Assembly: GCF_000283655.1 (NCBI RefSeq)
Contig: NC_016622.1
Coordinates: forward strand, 62,001-126,000
Source of the DNA: Azospirillum lipoferum 4B
GTDB lineage: Bacteria > Pseudomonadota > Alphaproteobacteria > Azospirillales > Azospirillaceae
DNA length: 64,000 nucleotides
Reading direction: 5' to 3'
Each line of letters begins with the position of its first letter. Position 1 is the first letter of the stretch. Below the pieces are notes generated by a model. The model saw nothing but the letters and a program-made list of their open reading frames with translations, was not told the origin of the DNA and ran no database searches. The position numbers were made by a program, and so were the translations under genes. Below are positions 7,753-16,628 of the stretch, one piece after another.

Positions 7753-7979
7753 GCGGTCCTCCGCGCCTTGACCTTGCGGGCTTCGCGCACCGGCAGAACC
7801 GGCCAGCGGCTGTGCGCCATCACGCCGATTGCGACCACATGGCCCAGCGGCAGCAGCGCGAACAACGCCCACAACGGCGAGAAGCCCGCGCGGCGCAGGA
7901 TGCGTGCCATCGGCCAGACGATGGCGACCTGGAACAGCATAAGCCCCAGAAGCGGGCTGTTGACGTAATCCTCAAGCAT
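7749..7979 (-). CDS. Small two-helix membrane protein A
   Basis: This 76-aa protein is a paralog of the downstream gene: LGLMLFQVAIVWPMARIL, then RAGFSPLW, then ALFALLPLGHVVAIGVM and a C-terminal basic tail. The start ATG at 7979 has GAGGATCC upstream; an in-frame ATG eight codons earlier is possible. The unit is divergent from the sensor kinase gene with 229 bp between them. Function unknown. Confidence 0.6.
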   Translation of the reverse strand: MLEDYVNSPLLGLMLFQVAIVWPMARILRRAGFSPLWALFALLPLGHVVAIGVMAHSRWPVLPVREARKVKARRTA

Positions 7980-8208
7980 GCCGGCCCGGATCCTCCTCCC
8001 CATGGTTGAGGGGCAGAGAAGCGCGGGCCGTCGGCTTTGTCGAGCCAAACTTTTCCAGCACCGGCTTTCCGGCATCGCCCGCCGCCCCACAAGTTCCCTC
8101 CCCCATCGGGAGTGCACGAGCGTGAAATCACCCGGTAGGGCATGCTACAGTTCGTCGCGTCCGGCCGAACCGGCTTGACGTTCTCTGGAATTCAGCTGCG
8201 GCGGACTC

Positions 8209-10344
8209 TTGCCTTTGACGGATTTCTCCGAACCGGCCGGTGCCGCGCGCGGATGGTGGCGGCAGTGGCGACCGGGCGTGCCGCCTCTATCGCCGGTGGC
8301 CGGTATGCGCATCGGCCTGCTCGCGGCGGTGATCGCCGGCTTCTGGCTGGTGGCCTATGCCGATCTGGAACGTGCGCGCGACCGGGCGCTGCAGGACGGC
8401 CTGCGCCAGACCGCCAACCTGTCGCGCCTGCTGGAGGAGGATGCCCGCCGCATCCTCGTTGTTGCCAAACGCACGCTCTACGCGATGGCCGAAGGCGGGC
8501 GGATTCCCCCCCATCTGCTGGCTGACGCAGTCGGGGTTTCCGGGGCGGAGACCGGTCCGGGGCTGGCGCTGCGCAGCCTGCTGGTGGTGGAGCCGGATGG
8601 GCGGGTCAGGGAAGCCGTCGGGCTGGATGCCCCGACCTCCCTTGCCGGAACCCCGCCGGCCGAGGCGGCGCGCAGCGGATCGGCGGCCTTCGTCGGCCCT
8701 TATCGGGAAGCCGGCGGCGGCTGGCGCGCCGCCCTGGTCCGGCCGCTGGCCGATGGCGGCGGCGTCGCCATGGCGATACTCGACCTCGACCGCTTCGCCC
8801 GGCTCTACGCCACGCAGGACATCGGCCCGCGCAGTTTCATTCTGCTCTATGGCGAGGACGGGGTGGTCCTGGCCTATTCACGGCCGAGCGAGCTATTGGA
8901 CCGTAACCGTGCCGTCTTCGCCTCCGTCCTGCCGCGCCTGCCCGGCGGGGAAAGCGCGAAGACGCTGTCCGGCTTCGATCCGTCGGAAGGGCGCGACCGC
9001 ATCGGCACGGTCCGTCGCGTGGCCGACCTGCCGCTCTATGTCTATGTCCGCATCAGCGCCGACGATGTTCTGGCCGGCTGGTATGCCGACCGCTGGAAAC
9101 GCGTGCTGGAAACCACTGCGGTGTCGGTGGTGGTGATGCTGCTGGCCTTGCTGGCCTTGCGGCAGCTCGGCCGGCTGGAGACGACGACCCAGGCGTTGCG
9201 GGCCAGCGAACGCCGGTCGCAGGCTCTGTTCGACAGCAGTTTCCAGATCATGGGGTTGCTGTCCCCCGAAGGACGGGTGCTGGCATTGAACCGGCCGGCC
9301 TGCGCCCTGGCCGGATTGCCGGCGGAGGCGCTGATCGGGCGCCGCGCCTGGGAGTTCCGCGGCTGGGCCCGGACGGGCGAACTGGCGGAGGCCTTCCGTC
9401 AATCGATCGGAAAGGCGGCGTCCGGCCGACTCGTCCGCTATGAGACCGACGTGATCGCCGACGGCGTCACCCGGGTGATGGATGTGACGATCAAGCCGGT
9501 CTTCGACGACCGGGGCGCCGTGACGGTGCTGGTGGTCGAGGCGCGGGACATCACCGAACGGGTGGAGGCGGCCGAACGGCTGGCCGCCGCGCTCGATCAG
9601 GCGGAGTCCGCCAACCGTGCCAAGAGCGCCTTCCTGGCGACCATGAGCCACGAGTTGCGCACGCCGCTGAACGCCATCATCGGCTTTTCGGACATCATGC
9701 TGCACGAGCTGTTCGGACCGCTGGGCAGCCCGCGCTACCACGACTATGCACGTCATGTGCAGAACAGCGGGCGCCATCTGCTGGACCTCATCAACGACGT
9801 GCTGGACATGTCGAAGCTTGAGGCCGGGCGCTACACGCTGGACGAAAGCTGGCTGGAGCCGGCCAACGCCATCGAGACCTGCCGGGCGCTGACCGCGGTT
9901 CCGGCCGATGCCGGCGGGGTGACGCTGGCGGTCGACTGCGCCCTCGGCCTGCCCAGACTGCTGGCCGATGAGCGGGCCTTGCGGCAGGTCCTGCTGAACC
10001 TGCTGTCGAACGCGGTGAAATTCACGCCGCGCGGCGGCCGGGTGACGGTGACGGCGGGGCCGGAGGCCGACGGCGGGCTGACCATCGCGGTGCGCGACAC
10101 CGGCATCGGTATCGCCGCCGACGCGCTGGCCCGCATCCTGGAGCCGTTCCAGCAGGCCGACAACAGCATTCCCGGCCGTTTCGGCGGCACCGGGCTCGGC
10201 CTGTCGATCTGCCGCGACCTGATGGCCCTGCATGGCGGCAGCCTGTCCATCGACAGCGAGCCGGGCCGTGGCACAACCGTCACCGTCCGCTTCCCCGCCG
10301 AGCGCGTCGCCCAGCCGGTTGCGGCCGACGGGATGCAGGCGTAA
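8209..10344 (+). CDS. Membrane PAS sensor histidine kinase
   Basis: The 711-aa protein has a first membrane helix at about residues 33-52, an extracytoplasmic Cache-like sensing region to about 300, and a second helix near 305-322. A PAS domain follows (ALFDSSFQIMGLLSPEGRVL, to DITERVEAAERL at about 455). The HisKA helix has the phospho-acceptor H481 in MSHELRTPLNAIIGF, and the HATPase_c has DTGIGIA and GGTGLGLSICRDL. There is no receiver domain and no adjacent regulator, so its partner is elsewhere. The listed start is TTG at 8209; ATG at 8305, at the first helix, is an alternative. It is followed closely by a small gene at 10381. Confidence 0.85.
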   Translation: MPLTDFSEPAGAARGWWRQWRPGVPPLSPVAGMRIGLLAAVIAGFWLVAYADLERARDRALQDGLRQTANLSRLLEEDARRILVVAKRTLYAMAEGGRIPPHLLADAVGVSGAETGPGLALRSLLVVEPDGRVREAVGLDAPTSLAGTPPAEAARSGSAAFVGPYREAGGGWRAALVRPLADGGGVAMAILDLDRFARLYATQDIGPRSFILLYGEDGVVLAYSRPSELLDRNRAVFASVLPRLPGGESAKTLSGFDPSEGRDRIGTVRRVADLPLYVYVRISADDVLAGWYADRWKRVLETTAVSVVVMLLALLALRQLGRLETTTQALRASERRSQALFDSSFQIMGLLSPEGRVLALNRPACALAGLPAEALIGRRAWEFRGWARTGELAEAFRQSIGKAASGRLVRYETDVIADGVTRVMDVTIKPVFDDRGAVTVLVVEARDITERVEAAERLAAALDQAESANRAKSAFLATMSHELRTPLNAIIGFSDIMLHELFGPLGSPRYHDYARHVQNSGRHLLDLINDVLDMSKLEAGRYTLDESWLEPANAIETCRALTAVPADAGGVTLAVDCALGLPRLLADERALRQVLLNLLSNAVKFTPRGGRVTVTAGPEADGGLTIAVRDTGIGIAADALARILEPFQQADNSIPGRFGGTGLGLSICRDLMALHGGSLSIDSEPGRGTTVTVRFPAERVAQPVAADGMQA

Positions 10345-10380
10345 GCCTGTCTCCCATGAACGGAGAAAGAGGCGGACGGG

Positions 10381-10602
10381 ATGATCGGGAATGACGGAAA
10401 GCCGGTGTCCAAGGAGGACCTGCGCAAGCACATCGCCGCCTACAACGGCCAGTCGCGCGGCTCCAAGGAGTTCGCGGCGATTCCGCGGGCGCTGGTGACG
10501 ATCCTCGATGGGCTGAAGCCGGGCAAGACCGGCTACGTCAAATGCCTGGACGGTCAGGTGCAGCTGTCGCGCCGCAAGGACAACAGCGTGTCGGCGGGCT
10601 GA
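10381..10602 (+). CDS. Conserved small hypothetical protein
   Basis: The 73-aa soluble, basic protein (SKEDLRKHIAAYNGQSRGSK, then LKPGKTGYVKCLDGQVQLSR) has no domain I can name. The ATG at 10381 follows a purine-rich GGAGAAAGAGG region, and a strong terminator follows the gene. It sits 36 bp behind the sensor kinase and may be cotranscribed with it. Its codon use matches its neighbours. Confidence 0.6.
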   Translation: MIGNDGKPVSKEDLRKHIAAYNGQSRGSKEFAAIPRALVTILDGLKPGKTGYVKCLDGQVQLSRRKDNSVSAG

Positions 10603-10611
10603 CAAAAGGAA

Positions 10612-10642
10612 AGCGCCCTTCCCCGGGGTGGGGAAGGGCGCT
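10612..10642. terminator. Bidirectional terminator between convergent genes
   Basis: AGCGCCCTTCCCC (10612-10624) pairs perfectly with GGGGAAGGGCGCT (10630-10642). It stands between the small gene at 10602 and the 3' end of actP at 10664, and can serve both. U tracts are weak. Confidence 0.7.
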
Positions 10643-10663
10643 GTCTGTTGGAAAATCAGACCG

Positions 10664-12346
10664 TCAGTGCTTCGCCGCAGCCGCGGCGCCGATGCCGGTC
10701 TGGGAGCGGACGAACTGGTCCTCGAAGGCGTCGCGCTCGGCACGGGCGGACGCGCTGCTGTCCAGCTTCGACACGATGATGGTGACGATGAAGGCCAGCG
10801 TCATCGAGAACAGGGCCGGCTGCTCGTACGGGAAGATCGGCTTCGGGTTGTTCAGAACGACGACCCACACCGCGTTCGACAGGATCACCAGCGTCACCGC
10901 GGAAATCAGGCCGGCGATGCCGCCCGCCAGCGCGCCGCGGGTGGTCAGGCCCTTCCAGTACATCGACAGGATCAGCACCGGGAAGTTCACCGACGCCGCG
11001 ACGCCGAAGGTCAGGCCGACCAGGAAGGCGACGTTCTGCTTCTCGAACGCGATGCCCAGCACGACGGCCAGCACGCCCAGGACCAGCGACGCGATCTTGG
11101 ACACGCGCATCTCCTCGCGCTCCGTCGCCTCGCCCTTGCGGATGACGCGGGCGTAGAGGTCGTGCGCGATGGCCGAGGCGCCGGCCAGCGCCAGACCTGA
11201 CACCACCGCCAGGATGGTGGCGAAGGCGACCGCCGACAGGAAGCCCAGGAACAGGTCGCCGCCCAGCGCCTTGGCCAGATGCATCACCGGCATGTTGCCG
11301 CCGCCGATCAGCTTGCCGCCGACCTTGCCGCCTTCGAAGAACTGCGGGTCGGTGCCGACGATGGTGATCGCCGCCATGCCCAGCACGCAGACGATCAGGA
11401 AGAAGAAGCCGATGAAGCCCGACGCGTAGAAGACCGACTTGCGGGCCTCGCGCGCGTTGGGGACGGTGAAGAAGCGCATCATGATGTGCGGCAGCGCGGC
11501 GGTGCCGAACAGCAGGCCCAGCGACAGCGACACCGCCGACACCGGGTCGGCCAGCAGCGTGCCCGGCCCCATGATCTTCACCCCGTCCTTGTGCGAGGCG
11601 ATGGCGCTCTTGGCGATGGCCTCCAGGCTGAAGCCGAAGCGCGACAGGGCGAGGAAGGCCAGGATCACGCCGGCGCCCAGCAGAAGCACCGCCTTGATGA
11701 TCTGCACCCAGGTGGTGGCGATCATGCCGCCGAAGGTGACGTAGACCACCATCAGCACGCCGACCACGATCACGGCGACGTTGTAGTCCAGCCCGAACAG
11801 CAGCTTGATCAGCTGGCCGGCGCCGACCATCTGGACGATCAGGTAGAAGCACACGACCGTCAGCGAGCCGATGGCGGCGAAGGTGCGGATCTTGCCCTGG
11901 TCCAGCCGGTAGGACGCGATGTCGGCGAAGGTGAAGTGGCCGAGGTTGCGCAGCCGCTCCGCCAGCAGGAACAGGATGATCGGCCAGCCGACGAAGAAGC
12001 TGATGGTGTAGACGAAGCCGTCATAGCCCTTGGCGAACACCAGGCTCGACAGGCCCAGCAGGGTCGCGGCCGACATATAGTCGCCGGCGATGGCCAGCCC
12101 GTTCTGGAAGCCGGTGATGCCGCCGCCCGCGGTGTAGAAGTCGGAGGTCGAGCGGGTGCGGCTGGCCGCCCAGTAGGTGATGCCCAGCGTCATCACGACG
12201 AAGGCCAGGAACATGCCGATGGCCGACAGGTTGACCGGCTGCTTTTCCAGCTGCCCGACATCGCCGGCGGCCAGCGCCGGCACGGCGGACAGGGTGGCGA
12301 ACAGGGTGGCGGCAGCCGCCGTCAGGAGGATCCGGCGGGCGGTCAT
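10664..12346 (-). CDS. actP: Cation/acetate symporter ActP
   Basis: The 560-aa sodium:solute symporter family protein takes up acetate and other short monocarboxylates. It opens with a cleavable-looking signal ([19 protein letters not shown]). It then shows the ActP pattern [20 protein letters not shown] with [17 protein letters not shown], and about 13 hydrophobic helices. The start ATG at 12346 overlaps the DUF485 stop (TCAT at 12343-12346 on the plus strand), the usual yjcH-actP coupling. It is divergent from the Cache hybrid kinase, which may control it. Confidence 0.93.
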   Translation of the reverse strand: MTARRILLTAAAATLFATLSAVPALAAGDVGQLEKQPVNLSAIGMFLAFVVMTLGITYWAASRTRSTSDFYTAGGGITGFQNGLAIAGDYMSAATLLGLSSLVFAKGYDGFVYTISFFVGWPIILFLLAERLRNLGHFTFADIASYRLDQGKIRTFAAIGSLTVVCFYLIVQMVGAGQLIKLLFGLDYNVAVIVVGVLMVVYVTFGGMIATTWVQIIKAVLLLGAGVILAFLALSRFGFSLEAIAKSAIASHKDGVKIMGPGTLLADPVSAVSLSLGLLFGTAALPHIMMRFFTVPNAREARKSVFYASGFIGFFFLIVCVLGMAAITIVGTDPQFFEGGKVGGKLIGGGNMPVMHLAKALGGDLFLGFLSAVAFATILAVVSGLALAGASAIAHDLYARVIRKGEATEREEMRVSKIASLVLGVLAVVLGIAFEKQNVAFLVGLTFGVAASVNFPVLILSMYWKGLTTRGALAGGIAGLISAVTLVILSNAVWVVVLNNPKPIFPYEQPALFSMTLAFIVTIIVSKLDSSASARAERDAFEDQFVRSQTGIGAAAAAKH

Positions 12347-12666
12347 TGCAGCGTCTCCCGCGTGATCTCGTCGGTCAGGTCCTGGAAACGGCCGTTGGCG
12401 AAGTGGGAGTAGACGCCGGTCAGCAGCCAGGACAGGATGATGATCGCCGCCCCGATGGGGAAGCCGATGCTGAGGGCCGAGTCGTCGGACATCGGCTTGT
12501 GCAGCAGGTCCGGCGCGAAGGCCACGACCATCATGAAGCTGTAGTAGCCGACCAGGACGATGGCCGACAGGATCAACGCCAGCCGGCTGCGCTGGCGGAC
12601 CAGTTCCTGGAATTTGGGGTTCCGGCGGACCCGCTCGTAGACCGGAGTGTTCGCGGGGGAGTGCAT
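12343..12666 (-). CDS. DUF485 membrane protein (YjcH-like)
   Basis: This 107-aa protein has two transmembrane segments ([20 protein letters not shown] and [20 protein letters not shown]), the standard DUF485 shape. It is the usual partner encoded just before actP. The ATG at 12666 has an excellent ribosome site, GGAGGAAAC. Family members are thought to assist or regulate the acetate permease, but the mechanism is not established. Confidence 0.9.
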   Translation of the reverse strand: MHSPANTPVYERVRRNPKFQELVRQRSRLALILSAIVLVGYYSFMMVVAFAPDLLHKPMSDDSALSIGFPIGAAIIILSWLLTGVYSHFANGRFQDLTDEITRETLQ

Positions 12667-12832
12667 GTTTCCTCCAGACGGTAGACGTCCTTGTGGCACC
12701 CTGTTCGGGCTTATGGTCTTCCGGCTAACAAAACACTGTTTCGCAAATTTCCCGGAAATATGACGAATTGTTTCAGCGCAATTCCGGTAACAATTCCACC
12801 GATTCGCATTGAGCCGGGGCGGCGAAGCTGGA

Positions 12833-15673
12833 ATGATGCCGGGGATTCCACCGATCCCCGTATCCCGCCGCGTTGTCCGGAAAATGATCCGCTCGCCCCT
12901 GTTCCTCCGGCTGTTCTCGGCGATCCTGATCTCGCTCGGGCTGTTCTCGGCGGCGGCCTATGTCTTCTCCGTTCCCTTCATCGAGGAGAAGGCCTACGAG
13001 ATCGAACGCGACGCCAGCCGCACCATCCTCGACAACGTGTTCGAACTGGTCAGCCGCATCCGCGGCGGGCTGGAGGAGCAGCGGACCACCACGGTGGAGT
13101 CCTACAAGACCCGCCTGCGCGACGTGCTTGAACTGGCGGTCGGCTACATCGAACATGTCCACGCCCGCGCCGACCGCGGCGAGATCACGGCGGAGGAGGC
13201 ACGGCGCGAGGCGATGGAGGGGCTGCATGCCTTCCGCTACGGCAACGGCGATTATGTCTGGGCCATCGGCTACGACTCGGTGATCCTGTCGCATCCCTCG
13301 CCGGACTATCAGGGACGGAAGTCCGACGACCTGCGCGACAATCTCGGCCGCCACATCCTGCCCACTATCGTCGCCACCGCCAAGCGGCAGGGGGAGGGTT
13401 TCCAGACCTATCCGTGGTGGCGGCCGAACGGCGACGAACGGGCGCCGAAGCTCAGTTTCTTCAAGGATCTGCCCAAGCGCGGCATCATCGTTGGCACCGG
13501 CGCCTATCTCGCCGACGTCGACGCCGAGGTGGAGCGGCGCAAGGCCGAGGCCATCGAGGATCTGCGCCAGGCCCTGCGCAAGCTGCGCATCGCCCGCACC
13601 GGATACCTCTACATCTTCGATTCGGCAAACCGGATGATCATCCACCCGAATTCGAACATCGAGGGCACGGCCTTCGGCGACCGGCTGAATTCGGCCACCG
13701 GGCGCCCGATCGCCGAGGATCTGAAAGCCGCCGCGGCCAGGGGGGAACCGCTGACCTACCTGTGGGACAAACCCGACGATCCCGGCAACTACGCCTATGA
13801 AAAGATCAGCTGGGTCCGGCATTTCGAAGGCTTCGACTGGTACATCGCCTCGTCGGTCTATGTGGACGAGCTGCGGCGGTCGTCGGTGGTGCTGGGCAAC
13901 CGCATCCTAGCCATCGGCATGGCGCTGATGGCGGCGGGCAGCCTGTTGGGCTACATCGCCGTCGGCCGTCTGGTCCGGCCGCTGCGCCGGCTGGCCGACA
14001 CCGCGGCGCAGGTGCGGGCCGGCGACCTCGGCGCGCAGAGCGGCATCCGCCGCGGCGACGAGATCGGGCTGCTCGGCTCCGCCTTCGACGGCATGGTCCG
14101 GCAGCTTCGCGACACCGTCGCCACGCTGGACAGCCGGGTGCGCGACCGCACCGCGGCGCTGGCGGAGGCGGAGACGCGCCAGCGCGTTATCCTGGACGCG
14201 ATCCCCGCCAGCATCGCCGGGCTGGACCGCGACGGGCGGCTGACCTTCGCCAACCTGCGCTGGGCCGAGCTGGTCGGCCGCGACAAGGCAGAGGTGATCG
14301 GCCGCGAGCTTGCCGCCGTGGTCGGCCGGCGCGCCATGGCGGTGCTTCGTCCCCATCTCGACCGTTGCCTGTCGGGGGAGGTGGTGACCTTCGAATACAC
14401 TTTCCCGCGCGACGGCCGCGACATCGTCACCAAGACCACGCTGATTCCCCATCGCGGCGAGGGCAGGGCGGAGGACGGTACTGTCACCGGCCTGTTCGTG
14501 CTGACGCTGGACATCACCGACGAGAAGCAGACCGAACGCCAGCTGGTGGAGGCGCAACGCCTGAAGGCGGTCGGCCAGCTGTCGGGCGGGCTGGCGCATG
14601 ATTTCAACAACCTGCTGTCGATCATCATCGGCAACCTTGCGGCGGCGCGCGACCGCTACGCCGCGGTCGAGGGGTTGGACGCCTATCTGGAGCCGGCCCA
14701 GCGTGCCGGTCGCCGCGGTGCCGACATCACTGCCCGGCTGCTCGCCTTCTCCCGCCAGCAGCCTTTGAAGCCTGAGCCGATCGAGCTGTGCGGACTGCTG
14801 CGCGACATGGCGGTGCTGCTGCGCCGCTCCTTCCCCAGCTCCATCGCCATCGGCGTGCCGGAGGAGGGGCGGGAATGCTGGACCATCGCCGACCAGACCC
14901 AGCTGGAGAACGCGCTGGTCAACCTTGCCATCAACGCGCGCGACGCCATGCCCAACGGCGGCCGGCTCGACATCGCGGTCGGCATCCGCCGGGTGGAGGA
15001 CACCCTGTCCTTCGACGAGCCGGTCCGCCCCGACGATTACCTGGAAATCCGCGTCTCCGACACCGGCACCGGCTTCACGCCGGAGGCGCTGGCCCGCGCG
15101 GTGGAGCCCTTCTTCACGACGAAAGCTCTGGGATCGGGGCTGGGGCTGTCGATGGTCTACGGCTTTGTCAAGCAGTCGCGCGGCTATCTGCGCATCGACA
15201 GCCGGCCGGGGGAGGGGACCGCCGTCACCCTGCTGCTGCCGCGCGCCGAACCGGTGGCCCGCCTGCTCGATGCCGAACCGGCGACGGCCGAACCCTTGGG
15301 CGGCGGCTGGTCCGGCCAGTTGGCGCTGGTGGCGGAGGACAACGACGATGTCCGGCAGGTGATGCGCCAGCAGTTGGTCGACCTCGGCTTCTCGGTGGTG
15401 GAGGCGGCGAGCGGCGACGAGGCGGCGGAGCTGGTGGAGCAGATCGACGGGCTGTCGCTTCTGGTCTCCGACATCGTCATGCCCGGCCTGTCGGGGGTGG
15501 AGCTGGCGCGGCGCGCCCGGCTGCTGCGGCCGGACATGCGGGTGGTTCTGGTCAGCGGCTTCACGGTCGAGTATGGCGACATCCCGGCCGATGCCGTCAT
15601 ACTGGGCAAGCCATGGGACAAGCGGGATCTGGTGGCGGCCATCGGCCACGCCGCCCAACCCGCGCCCGCCTGA
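12833..15673 (+). CDS. Cache-HAMP-PAS hybrid sensor histidine kinase
   Basis: The product has about 946 aa. An N-terminal helix (LFLRLFSAILISLGLFSAAA) is followed by a double Cache (sCache_2-like) periplasmic sensor, with YGNGDYVWAIG and then RTGYLYIFDSANRMIIHP. Next come a second helix, HAMP (RLVRPLRRLADTAAQV), PAS, HisKA with H589 in GGLAHDFNNLL, HATPase with DTGTGF and GSGLGLSMVYGF, and a C-terminal receiver with D880 in LVSDIVMPG. Start ATG at 12833 is preferred; TTG at 12809 extends the frame. It lies next to its response regulator and divergent from actP, so control of acetate uptake is a fair inference. Such Cache domains often bind small carboxylates. Confidence 0.88.
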   Translation: MMPGIPPIPVSRRVVRKMIRSPLFLRLFSAILISLGLFSAAAYVFSVPFIEEKAYEIERDASRTILDNVFELVSRIRGGLEEQRTTTVESYKTRLRDVLELAVGYIEHVHARADRGEITAEEARREAMEGLHAFRYGNGDYVWAIGYDSVILSHPSPDYQGRKSDDLRDNLGRHILPTIVATAKRQGEGFQTYPWWRPNGDERAPKLSFFKDLPKRGIIVGTGAYLADVDAEVERRKAEAIEDLRQALRKLRIARTGYLYIFDSANRMIIHPNSNIEGTAFGDRLNSATGRPIAEDLKAAAARGEPLTYLWDKPDDPGNYAYEKISWVRHFEGFDWYIASSVYVDELRRSSVVLGNRILAIGMALMAAGSLLGYIAVGRLVRPLRRLADTAAQVRAGDLGAQSGIRRGDEIGLLGSAFDGMVRQLRDTVATLDSRVRDRTAALAEAETRQRVILDAIPASIAGLDRDGRLTFANLRWAELVGRDKAEVIGRELAAVVGRRAMAVLRPHLDRCLSGEVVTFEYTFPRDGRDIVTKTTLIPHRGEGRAEDGTVTGLFVLTLDITDEKQTERQLVEAQRLKAVGQLSGGLAHDFNNLLSIIIGNLAAARDRYAAVEGLDAYLEPAQRAGRRGADITARLLAFSRQQPLKPEPIELCGLLRDMAVLLRRSFPSSIAIGVPEEGRECWTIADQTQLENALVNLAINARDAMPNGGRLDIAVGIRRVEDTLSFDEPVRPDDYLEIRVSDTGTGFTPEALARAVEPFFTTKALGSGLGLSMVYGFVKQSRGYLRIDSRPGEGTAVTLLLPRAEPVARLLDAEPATAEPLGGGWSGQLALVAEDNDDVRQVMRQQLVDLGFSVVEAASGDEAAELVEQIDGLSLLVSDIVMPGLSGVELARRARLLRPDMRVVLVSGFTVEYGDIPADAVILGKPWDKRDLVAAIGHAAQPAPA

Positions 15674-15735
15674 TACATTCGGGCCAAATGAACGCACCTG
15701 GGAAAAAGCAGGGCGAAGAGTAAGGGGAAACGCGC

Positions 15736-16458
15736 GTGGCACAAAAGAAGCGCATCTACCTGATCGAGGACGAGGCCGACATCCGCCGGCTGGTGAAAGA
15801 GGTGCTGGAGGGATACGGCTACGAGGTGTCCTGCTGGGCCAGCGGGCGGGAGGCGCGGGCGGCGATCCAGCGTCAGGCACCCGACCTGTGTCTTGTCGAT
15901 CTCGGCCTGCCGGACATGGACGGGCTGACCCTGGTTCGCGAATTGTGGGAGGATGTCCGCTTCGGCGTGATCATCCTGTCCGGGCGCGGCGGCACCTCCG
16001 ACCGGATCCTGGGGCTGGAGCTGGGCGCCGACGATTACATCGTGAAGCCCTTCGAGCCGCGGGAACTGGTCGCCCGCGTCAACAGCGCCATCCGCCGCCG
16101 CGAACAGCTGGCCGGCGCCACGGCCGCGGCGGAGACCGCGCGGGCGCGCTTCGGCAATTGGGTCTTCGACCTCGGTAACCTGACGCTGAGCGCCGATGAC
16201 GGCCGCCAGGAAAGCCTGACCGCGGCGGAGGCCTCGCTGCTGCTGACCTTGCTGAAGGCGCCCAAGCGCGTGCTGTCGCGCGAGCATCTGCAGGGGCCCG
16301 ACCAGGACCGCGACGATTTTCCCTATGACCGCAGCATCGACGTCCGCGTGTCGCGCATCCGCAAGAAGATCGAGGAGGACCCCCGCGCCCCGCGGCTGAT
16401 CAAGACGGTCTATGGCGCCGGATACCTGTTTGCCGGCGACGTGACCTGGCTGCGGTGA
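15736..16458 (+). CDS. OmpR-family response regulator
   Basis: The 240-aa regulator has an N-terminal receiver (acidic pair E11/D12, phospho-acceptor D55 in LCLVDLGLPD, K in IVKPFEP). Its C-terminal winged helix (LTAAEASLLLTLL, RSIDVRVSRIRKKIEEDP, IKTVYGAGYLF) is typical of OmpR/PhoB proteins. The start is GTG at 15736 with AAGGGGA upstream. It begins 62 bp after the hybrid kinase, in the same direction, and is presumably its cognate output, making a phosphorelay with the kinase receiver. Confidence 0.9.
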   Translation: MAQKKRIYLIEDEADIRRLVKEVLEGYGYEVSCWASGREARAAIQRQAPDLCLVDLGLPDMDGLTLVRELWEDVRFGVIILSGRGGTSDRILGLELGADDYIVKPFEPRELVARVNSAIRRREQLAGATAAAETARARFGNWVFDLGNLTLSADDGRQESLTAAEASLLLTLLKAPKRVLSREHLQGPDQDRDDFPYDRSIDVRVSRIRKKIEEDPRAPRLIKTVYGAGYLFAGDVTWLR

Positions 16459-16628
16459 CCGGGAGCAGGGTGAACGGGGCACCTCGATTGCCCAGCGTCG
16501 AAACAACTCCAATAACAATTGGTCATAATCCTGAGAAAGTTGCGCAAAGCTGATCTGGTACAGGCTGTTTCCAACACAGCCGCGTCCAATGCCGGCGCCT
16601 AACAAGAACCCCTGGGGAGAACGGTCCG

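Noticed and set aside
13907-15880. 657-codon minus-strand frame opposite the hybrid kinase
   Set aside because: The plus-strand kinase domains are complete and the opposite frame lacks any recognisable domain.
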